Part shown: piece after piece, positions 21,056-29,185 of the stretch | Position numbering within the stretch: position 1 is the stretch's first letter | Layout: each line of letters opens with the position of its first letter | Assembly (NCBI RefSeq): GCF_000150275.1 | Contig: NW_002060961.1 | Location: forward strand, 855,436-884,620 | Length of the DNA: 29,185 nucleotides | From: Trichoplax adhaerens | Lineage: Eukaryota > Placozoa > Uniplacotomia > Trichoplacea > Trichoplacidae | Direction: 5' to 3' | Translations under genes and position numbers: made by a program | Notes under the pieces: model-generated | Told to the model about the DNA's origin: nothing | Database searches by the model: none | The model's input: only the letters and a program-made list of their open reading frames with translations

Positions 21056-22520
21056 ATCGCATCATCGAAAATATGGATGGATGGATACTAAAAAAGGGAA
21101 AGAAGGAACCATTGCATAAGTTTATTGAAGATATAATACCATAAAAAGACTGAGAGAGTATTCAAAAGTGGAAAGAAACTCGCTTTTAAGTGAAGAGATT
21201 CGGTCCAGTCTTAGGTATTCCATTTTTGTACTGTACTCTATCGCATCATCGAAATATGGATGGATGGATACTAAAAAAGGGAAAGAAGGAACCATTGCAT
21301 ACAGTATGTTTATTGAAGGTATAATACCATAAAAAGACTGAGAGAGTATTCAAAGTGGAAAGAAACTCGCTTTCAAGTGGAGAGATTCGGTCCAGTCTTA
21401 GGTATTCCATTTTTGTACTGTACTCTATCGCATCATCGAAATATGGATGGATGGATACTAAAAAAGGGAAAGAAGGAACTATTGCATATGTTTATTGAAG
21501 GTATAGTACGATAAAAAGACTGAGAGAGTATTCAAAAGTGGAAAGAAACTCGCTTTCAAGTGGAGAGATTCGGTCCAGTCTTAGGTATTCCATTTTTGTA
21601 CTGTACTCTATCGCATCATCGAAATATGGATGGATGGATACTAAAAAAGGGAAAGAAGGAACTATTGCATATGTTTATTGAAGGTATAGTACGATAAAAA
21701 GACTGAGAGAGTATTCAAAAGTGGAAAGAAACTCGCTTTTAAGTGGAGAGATTCGGTCCAGTCTTAGGTATTCCATTTTTGTACTGTACTCTATCGCATC
21801 ATCGAAATATGGATGGATGGATACTAAAAAAGGGAAAGAAGGAACTATTGCATATGTTTATTGAAGGTATAGTACCATAAAAAGACTGAGAGAGCTTTCA
21901 AAAGTGGAAAGAAACTCGCTTTTAAGTGGAGAGATTCGGTCCAGTCTTAGGTATTCCATTTTTATACTGTACTCTATCGCATCATCGAAGTATCGATGGA
22001 TGGATACTAAAAAAGAGAAAGAAGGAACTATTGCATAAGTTTATTGAAGGTATAATACGATAAAAAGACTGAGAGAGTATTCAAAAGTGGAAAGAAACTC
22101 GCTTTCAAGTGGAGAGATTCGGTCCAGTCTTCGGTATTCCATTTTTATACTGTACTCTATCGCATCATCGAAATATGGATGGATGGATACTAAAAAAGAG
22201 AAAGAAGGAAGTATTGCATATGTTTATTGAAGGTATAATACGATAAAAAGACTGAGAGAGTATTCAAAAGTGGAAAGAAACTCGCTTTCAAGTGGAGAGA
22301 TTCGGTCCAGTCTTAGATATTCCATTTTTATACTGTACTCTATCGCATCATCGAAATATGGATGGATGGATACTAAAAAGGGAAAGAAGGAACTATTGCA
22401 TATGTTTATTGAAGGTGTAGTACGATAAAAAGACTGAGAGAATATTCAAAAGTGGAAAGAAACTCGCTTTTAAGTGGAGAGATTCGGTCCAGTCTTAGGT
22501 ATTCCATTTTTATACGTACT
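21056..22520. repeat. Homogeneous tandem array, eight copies of about 183 bases
   Basis: The anchor ATCGCATCATCGAA occurs at 21056, 21240, 21427, 21610, 21793, 21976, 22159 and 22342. Spacing is 184, 187, then exactly 183 five times. Copies are almost identical, differing mostly by single bases, so this is the youngest large array in the window. Each unit has a GGATGGATGGATAC microrepeat, a GAAACTCGCTTT segment and a TGTACTGTACTC-like segment. It lies immediately upstream of the RNF14 promoter region. Confidence 0.96.
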
Positions 22521-22672
22521 CGAGTTAAATATTGTATATATATAGCGAGTCAATGAATACCCCAAGATTTAAGAATAAATATCGCTATTAGCGAACAATC
22601 TGAGTAAATGAGAAAGGTTCTATCGAAGGAGAACTGAAAAAAGGTTCGAAAGAGAAGAATCCTATCTTCAAA

Positions 22673-22943
22673 ATGGAGTGGTGTGCTGGTTTGGCGATTC
22701 TTGAAGTACTACCATGGATTACTCGATATATAGCATACAGTATATCGAATAGTTCATGGCGCCACTTACTTATAAATAGAGTTGTTGATATCATATTATA
22801 GTATAGTCTTGCAATGTCAAGGACGATTGTAGACGTTGCTTTTTTAATATATTGCAGGCATCAAGGCCTATGATGCAGCCCCTAAATCAATAGTGAAGCA
22901 TTTTGAAGCAGACCCTACATTTCTTGATGTATCGAGAACGTAA
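22673..22943 (+). CDS. Possible two-exon small protein, unidentified
   Basis: Weak candidate. An ATG in good context (AAAATGG) opens 22673-22739, starting MEWCAGLAILEVLPWITRYI. A GTATAT donor and a TTTTTTAATATATTGCAG acceptor would join it, in phase, to 22858-22943, which reads IKAYDAAPKSIVKHFEADPT and ends at TAA after SRT. The product would be about 50 residues with a hydrophobic N-terminal half. The phases agree and the acceptor has a good pyrimidine tract, but I recognise no family, and the first exon could extend upstream in the same frame. Chance open sequence is a serious alternative. Confidence 0.25.
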
Positions 22944-23526
22944 ATCGATTGAGAGCTAGAAACCATTTTACTCTGTCAATCATGAGGTGATGACCGAATA
23001 GTTCAGAGTCAAGAATATCGTCACAGGAAGCCATGATGGAGTTTATCTTGCTGCATATCAACCGTCTAGCTCATTACAATTCCATGATATCATCATTGCA
23101 TAGACAGTAAAGTTTCAATACACAGTCCATTTATTGATCACATTACCTGCCACTAGGTGGGCTATTTCCTTTTATTACTTCATTATATGCATCTTAATTT
23201 TTAAACTAGTAAAATCAGATACTTGCTATACACTAGAAATGTACCTAATTGTTATAGGTTTCTCCGTCTAGGTAGAATTGACATATACAGTACAAGTACC
23301 GTAGCAAAATTGTACAAATATGTGCCTTTAAAATGAAAGGCACAGAGTAAAATAAAAGAACAATTGCAATTTTTTCCACCATTTCTCACCTTATAGTTAC
23401 AGCAATACATTAACCTTTGCAATACCTTATTAGTTACTCGATCAACCGTTATTGTAATTCACTAACTGTATAATATTTCAAGAAAGAAAACAATAATGAA
23501 ATTTTAGGCTAAAGGGCCCAAGGTTA
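22944..23526. other. Intergenic, no supported gene
   Basis: AT-rich sequence. One short + frame (about 23030-23110, reading EAMMEFILLHINRLAHYNSM and ending just after) looks protein-like and is flanked by a CACAG and a CAGTAAAG. I could not join it to neighbours in a consistent phase with any recognisable product. Confidence 0.35.
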
Positions 23527-23745
23527 TTGTCCTCGTACCTTTTTAAAATGGGATATTTTCATTCAGTGTTATCATCTACGCGTAACTCTTTCTCTGTTTG
23601 CATGCTTTGCTTTCTTACTAAGCAGCAAGAGCAATTATTACAATCACAGCGTTCAAAAAAATTCAATTCTATTTCAGAGCTTGCAGTAGCAAAAAAATTT
23701 TTGGGTATTATTTTAAATCTGTTGAGTAAAGAAAATCAAGAATGA
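23527..23745 (+). CDS. Possible small open frame or terminal exon, unidentified
   Basis: A 72-codon frame ends only 40 bases before the convergent stop of WDR37. The second half, after an AAGCAG that could be a splice acceptor, is polar and helix-like (QQEQLLQSQRSKKF, then ISELAVAKKFLGIILNLLSK). It could be the last exon of a + strand gene that also uses the candidate exons near 22673-22943, but no phase-consistent chain was found. No family was recognised. Confidence 0.15.
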   Translation: MSSYLFKMGYFHSVLSSTRNSFSVCMLCFLTKQQEQLLQSQRSKKFNSISELAVAKKFLGIILNLLSKENQE

Positions 23746-23785
23746 AGCATTGCTAAATAATATTCATGGTGATATATATTTAAAA

Positions 23786-26534
23786 TCATGAGTTGCCGTT
23801 TTGCATATCGATATTCCAGCCAATAACTTTGCGGTCAAAGCCTGCAGAAAATAGATTACAGGGCGCATTGTCATCTTCGCACCAAGCTGTACAACATACC
23901 ATCCGTTTATGACCCTATGGGTAGAGATGATATAGAAAAACTACCTTAATACTACATAAGAAGATAAAGACGCAGTCAGATAATAGAAGCGTATCCTATT
24001 AAAAAGTATAGCATTAGAACATACTTGACCATTGCTGCGTGGAAGGCGAGCTATGCGATTGCCATTTAGGTCGTATAATCGTATATGACGATTATCGTGT
24101 GGAATGGCAATAACGTTATTTGAAACTGAAAGTCTATTGTAATAAAATAGAATGTATATTAGATGACATAGTACATTAAATAAAATTGATATCGCTAGCA
24201 GTGTGACATCAACAATTAATAAAGAGGCCATGATATCATAAAATGGTATATGTTCATTTGTAATAATGGAAGCTATTATTTTAACGTACTTATTAACAGC
24301 AGAATCTAATCTCATAGTTGCGGATGGTGATCGCATGTTTTTTAAATCCCATACCTATAAGGAGAGAAGACTATTTGTTACTTCTTTTGCTACTTACACT
24401 TGCGAAATACTTGCATATTCTTACAATACATAGAATAAAAGCAGCTAACTAGATACCTTAACTGTACGATCATCGCTGCCGCTAACAATTTTATCTTTGG
24501 CAAATACACAGGAAGTAACCGTGCTGTAAAGAAACAAATTAAAATATTAATTTAATCATATTGATAGTATAGGCCACTGGAATGTTCGAGAACTCAACTA
24601 TGCGTAGTCATTGATAATTAAATTACATTAACAACACATACTTGGAATGGCCTTGAAAAACATTCACTGAATGAATAGAAGAGCTTCTGAAATCCCATAA
24701 TCGAAATGTTGTATCTTTTGATGATGTAACCAAGAGATTTTGAGTGGGATGTGTAGCTGCATAAGTAATATCTTCTTCGTGTCCTGTCCGATATTATTGA
24801 GTATTATATCAAGGATGAGTGAATGACGATTTAAAATCGCTCAGATAGGAATATACCTTACTAATTGCAAGGCTTATTTACCGAAGAAAAGCATGAAATG
24901 TCTATAATAAATAACATCATGAAATGATCAATAGTAAAATCGTCTTTTATCATTCTTACCTGTCAACGTTTGAATAACCATACCGGTATGAACATCCCAT
25001 AACTTTGCCGTTCTATCCCAAGATGCAGTTACAATTTGATCACCATCTAGTAGCCAATCTGCCGTCGTAACCACACCTACAATTTTGTATCATATGTGCA
25101 ATTTAGGAATAAATTGATATTGGATTGATATCTATTCTAAACTGTCGCTATTTACCACTATGATCGCGGAGTTGCAATATAGAGTTTCTAATAACATAAC
25201 CACTGCTGGAATCGGCTGAACCTAAATTGAGAGATGATCGAATTACTTAAGAACAAGTATAGCAATTACCTAATCAATCTTTTGTTAATTGAGGGAAAAG
25301 TAAATTATGACGGACGGATTTGCGTACCTTCATAGTTATTATTCATTAGATCTTCATCTGTATTTAAATTTCCCTTGAAAATAGGAAAGTAGATCAACGA
25401 TAAATTACTATACAGTAATATCAAATCAAGCGAACTTTTCAGCTTACTGTAGAGATGAAGTCGTGAAAATTGCCTAGGTTGATTCTCCAAATATGAGCAG
25501 ATGAATCACCAGATCCTATTAAAGATAGAAAGTAGCGTGAGCAAGAGGATATTGAATACTACCGTAAGCATGGTCATTATCCTATCCAGATTGAAATTTT
25601 ACCTGTACACACTAATGGTTCGTTCTCATGGAAACGAATAGAATTAACTAGGAAAAAGAAGTTAAATATCAAGTCCAATTTAGATATCAATAAAATGACT
25701 GTTTCCCTATTATTTTACTAGTACGGTAGTTGAGCAACTTTCATGATAGTCATCAAAACGACAACAACCATCGTGGCAATATTATATGATATTGATGAGG
25801 AGAAATTACCAGATCCTTCGTGGCCTTGATATTGAATAAGACGTTGACCACTTTCTATATCCCATATACAAGCTGTATGATCTACAGTATATTCAAAGTA
25901 ATTATATTGATTAATTGATAGAATTGACAGAAATAAAAGGAATAGATTCAATTAATCTACATTGTTATCCATCGAAGTTATTTATCCTTAGTCAATAACC
26001 TGCTGATGCAGTTCCAAGGATAGCATTATTAGCATAGTCTGTACACTTGACTTCCCATATACCATCTCGATGTCCAAGAAAGATCTTTTCCCTTTTACAT
26101 TCTAATTGATTATTACCAGCTTTTAGATTTGTAATAGCCTGACTAACTTTTCCCTTATACGTTGATTTCATATGGGTTAGGACAGAAGAAGATGCAATAA
26201 TGCCTTTGTACCCGGCATTATCATTGTATCAATCCAAAATGAAGAATAAAATCAATAGAAAAAAAAAAATGAGAACTTGAACATATTGAAGTGATCTTCA
26301 TTTTAGTTCATACATGTATCACTATTTCGTTACAGTGATAATCTATGAGCGGTCATTAATAATATTGAAATGTAAGTAAGAAAGGAAAATCAGTCCACTA
26401 TGTTGTAGTTTATAAGTTGAACTTACCAGTACGATCACGTTTATTTTTTCCGGTAGGGTCTTGTTCATCTCGTGAACCATCCAATCCGACATTTTGGTCT
26501 AATTTATCGGTTAAATAATCGATCTTTTCTTGTA
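23786..26534 (-). CDS. WDR37: WDR37-like WD-repeat protein (13 exons, N terminus not found)
   Basis: A seven-bladed WD40 scaffold; the vertebrate protein partners PACS1/PACS2. Exons on the - strand, in order: 26427-26534, 26000-26203, 25810-25881, 25603-25647, 25448-25515, 25328-25373, 25156-25221, 24960-25076, 24642-24783, 24457-24523, 24290-24354, 24025-24133, 23786-23914. All junctions are GT-AG and the phases chain without a break, giving 411 residues plus a partial first codon; the human protein is about 494. Blade signatures in order: GHRDGIWEV / [77 protein letters not shown]. The first exon found starts inside the coiled-coil region ([10 protein letters not shown]). Roughly 80 N-terminal residues are missing, either in undetected exons between 26535 and 29185 or beyond the window. 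Confidence 0.92.
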
Positions 26535-26639
26535 CTGTAATCATGATAAGAAAGAGTTGAAATTGTATTACTGTATCCAATGTAGAAACAATTTCATTTT
26601 TCGATGGAATAGTAAAGTGGAACCTTTTAAAAGTAGCAT

Positions 26640-28060
26640 GTGTATATCTTAATTATTTCATCATAATTTATCGACTTTCATCGTTGTTGTTTCCAATCGA
26701 ATAGTCGATTGGAACTTTTTGAGGGTAGCATGTGTTTATTTAATCATTCCATTTGAGTCGATCTACTTTCACTTTTTAGTTATCAAATCTGGCTTGTGTG
26801 ATTTTTTAATTGGATGCTATCGTAATGATACTAGCATCTATTTATTTTATGACTAATCATTTCATCTTAGTTTGTCTACTTTCATCATTCACGTATAATA
26901 CGTGTACCGAGTGGGATATTTTAAAAGTAGCATCGACACTATTTATTAGTTTAATCATCTCATCTTACTTTGTCTACATTTATCCTTGTCATAGAATATT
27001 GCCTGCATGATTATCGAATCGGTTACTAGAGTGGACCATTTTAAGGGCAGAATGGACAGTATTTCTTTATTTTTAATATCATCTCATCTTTGTTTGTCTA
27101 TTTCACTATTGTCGTAGAATATTGCCTGTATGATTTTCAAATCGATTGCCAAAGTAGAATACTTTAAGAGTAGCATCTATGGATTGTTTCATGTTCATCT
27201 CAATTTGCTTCACACAATCGTTATTTTCATCATCTTAGTAGTGTGTCCACTTGCACCATTGTCGTAGCAACATGGCCTGAGCGATTTTCCAATCGATTGC
27301 TAACGTGGACTATTTTTCAGAGAGTAGCATCCATTTATTTCAATGCTCATCCTGTTATTTTGGTTCATCTAATCCAACGTTTGAGTAGGAAATTATAAGA
27401 GCTGTAATCGCTTATTTAAATCATCTGATGTTAATTTATCTACTTTCATAGAACATTGCTTATGCGATTTTCAACGATAATCGAATATGAAAGTTGAATG
27501 CTTTGAGACTACGATACATATCATCTCATTCCAAGCGATTGCCTGAACGAAAGCTAAGGTAGAATGCTTCAAGACTAGCGTGTATTTATTTGACCCTTTC
27601 TCATCATTTGATCTTAGTTCGTCTACCTTTGTCCTAACCGCAGAATACTGTCTAGGTGATTTTGGAATCGAATGCTAGAGTAGAATAGTTTACGGGTAGA
27701 GTCGATCGCTATTTTAATGGTCTCATTCCAAGCGATTGCCTAAACGAAAACTAGCGTAGAATGCTTCAAGACTAGCGTGTATTTATTTAACCCTTTCTCA
27801 TCATTTGATCTTAGTTCGTCTACCTTTGTCCTAACCGCAGAATACTGTCTAGGTGATTTTGGAATCGAATGCTAGAGTAGAATAGTTTACGGGTAGAGTC
27901 GATCGCTATTTTAATGGTCACATTGCAGGCGATTGCCTATACGAAAACTAGAATAGAATACTTCAAGGTCAGCGTCCATTTCTTTTTACTGTTCATCTCT
28001 TAGTTTGTCTACTTTTGTCACTGTCATCCAACCTTGCCCTTACGATTGGGAACACGGACA
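26640..28060. repeat. Degenerate tandem array, about 100-130 base unit
   Basis: Copies share TAGTTTGTCTACTTTCATC, GTCGTAGAATATTGCCTG, GATTTTCAAATCGATTGC, AAAGTGGA-TATTTTAAGAGTAGCAT and a TTATTTAATCAT segment. They repeat near 26690, 26760, 26880, 26980, 27100, 27240 and onward. If WDR37 begins further right, this array is in its 5' intron, matching the repeat-swollen 5' introns of the other two genes. Confidence 0.85.
27531..27924. repeat. Recent 197-base tandem duplication within the array
   Basis: The block 27531-27727 is followed directly by an almost identical block 27728-27924, starting CCAAGCGATTGCCT in both. Only a handful of substitutions separate them. Part of a third copy follows from 27925 and then diverges. 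Each block contains two of the older units, so this is a younger, higher-order duplication. Confidence 0.93.
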
Positions 28061-29042
28061 TTTTATTTTTTGAAAGTTGTAAATTGTTTTTGACTGCAAT
28101 AAATCAGGAAATCACATCATCATTATAGTATAGATTTAAAAGAGATACTGGCTGATGGAATTGTGCTCCAATCTAACCGATATTGACGATAAAAAAAAAA
28201 AATGGAGGGCAAACTCAATTCTACGTATCCAACCGAGTTGCAATAGCATGCATTGAAGGCAATCATGGGACGATTAGCAGATCCATCATTCTCCTTGGAA
28301 ATTTCATTTTTTTTTCCTATTTTGAAGATGGATTATTACGATAGAGACCGCTATCGGTTAATTCATAGAAAATAGGGTATAAAATACAGGAAAATGTGAC
28401 GAAAGAGAAAGAAAATTGAATGGAAATCGCCAAGTTTGCATGGGTATTGTATAGGCAATTTACTGTAGATCAACATTCAATGCAAGTGCATCAATAAGAA
28501 GGAGGGGAAAGCAATAAGAATAGCCATCTCTTGTAAAAAATTGTAAAGGAATGAGAGGACAAGGCGTAAAAAATCAAGATGGCCCTTGACGGAGAGAATG
28601 GAATAGGTAGAGTGGATGATGATGGTTGATTGCAGCAGTCTTGCGAGAATAGTGATGCGGATAACATGGAATAGATCTGTACACAAGAAGTACAACTAAA
28701 AGTATGGAATGAATCTCAGCTGGCGTGGATGTTGTATGCAATAAGGGCAATGCGATTTTAATGTACAACAGTTCAATCTCTGCAGGCGTAAGCAATAGCT
28801 ATGGAATTCTCCTCTACGGTAGTACTCTACCATTTCCTACCCATTCCTTTCACTACGATAACGACTGTCATGGAGACTTGAAATTCTTGCCGCTACTCAG
28901 TAGTAGAAGTGTTTAGGATTGATATCCAATTGATCTCAAGGCAATCTCATTCTTAGGCGTTTGAAACTTTCAAAATTACATTCACTCCCGAGAATAGTAT
29001 AAGAATAAATAACAAGTTATTTCCCCAGGTAGTCCACCATGG
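28061..29042. other. No supported gene
   Basis: AT-rich sequence with two runs of A or T (about 28190 and 28305). Overlapping short frames on both strands show no conserved domain. The 5' exons of WDR37 were sought here on the - strand (the LFGQIE / LYIEN coiled-coil region) and not found. Confidence 0.5.
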
Positions 29043-29185
29043 TTAAGCTGTCCAGTTTAAATTTGAAATTGCCTTAGCCTGTGTTGAGAATCCCTTACAA
29101 ATGAAGTTGAAATCTAGCTGTAATTTAATCGATGGCGTCATGACTAGCTTCAAGTTAGGTGGTAGATTTTCATCTTTTGGATGAT
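29043..29185 (-). other. Open - strand frame reaching the window edge, unidentified
   Basis: The - strand is open for about 47 codons from the window edge to a TAA at 29043-29045. It includes the readable stretch ENLPPNLKLVMTPSIKLQLD. It could be the end of an exon or gene that continues beyond the window, or chance. I recognise no family. Confidence 0.15.

Noticed and set aside
20734-21144. A 136-codon + strand frame opposite RNF14 exon 1, ending in MDGWILKKGKKEPLHKF, which looks like the first strand of a PH domain.
   Set aside because: It is antisense to a conserved RWD exon and runs into the first 183-base repeat. The 23-codon tail recurs in other copies but its start or frame is broken in several, so it is not under selection.
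21056-22520. Regularly spaced repeats considered as a CRISPR-like array.
   Set aside because: The whole 183-base unit is repeated with no unique spacers, and the context is an animal genome.
1-29185. tRNA, rRNA or known transposon protein genes.
   Set aside because: Scanning by eye found no tRNA T-arm with matching stems, no rRNA-like block and no transposase or reverse-transcriptase motifs.

Overview
This is eukaryotic nuclear DNA from an animal. It is AT-rich, it carries three conserved multi-exon genes with GT-AG introns, and all three products are animal families: INPP4 phosphatase, RNF14 ubiquitin ligase and WDR37 WD-repeat protein. Most introns are only about 70-120 bases, and exon density is very high (34 coding exons reconstructed in INPP4). 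This suggests a compact early-branching metazoan such as a sponge or placozoan. The species assignment is a guess; the sequence itself only supports a non-vertebrate animal.

Layout. Positions 1-2045 hold three unrelated, degenerate tandem-repeat arrays with no convincing gene. The INPP4 gene runs on the + strand from 2539 to 16994. I could rebuild all 34 exons with consistent phases (3024 coding nt, 1007 residues), with an N-terminal PH domain, a C2 domain and a C-terminal CX5R phosphatase loop. Its first two introns (1.5 and 6.2 kb) and intron 8 (0.76 kb) are swollen by tandem repeats, while the other introns are short. RNF14 follows convergently on the - strand (17750-20842): only two coding exons, with an RWD domain and a RING-IBR-RING2 module. 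Its single 1.7 kb intron contains about 410-base tandem units that include decayed copies of the 3' end of exon 1. Upstream of RNF14 lies an eight-copy, about 183-base array (21056-22520). Positions 22560-23785 hold only weak + strand coding candidates. WDR37 occupies 23786-26534 on the - strand: 13 exons, complete at the C terminus, with the N-terminal 80 or so residues not found. From 26640 to 28060 there is another tandem array containing a nearly perfect 197-base duplication. The last kilobase has no recognisable gene.

Functional links. The three genes are not an operon and have no obvious shared pathway: phosphoinositide signalling, ribosome-linked ubiquitination, and a WD-repeat scaffold. 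The most unusual property is structural. Nearly every non-coding stretch over about 400 bases is, at least in part, a locally born tandem array, each with its own sequence family, and in RNF14 this process has copied a splice-site-proximal piece of an exon.
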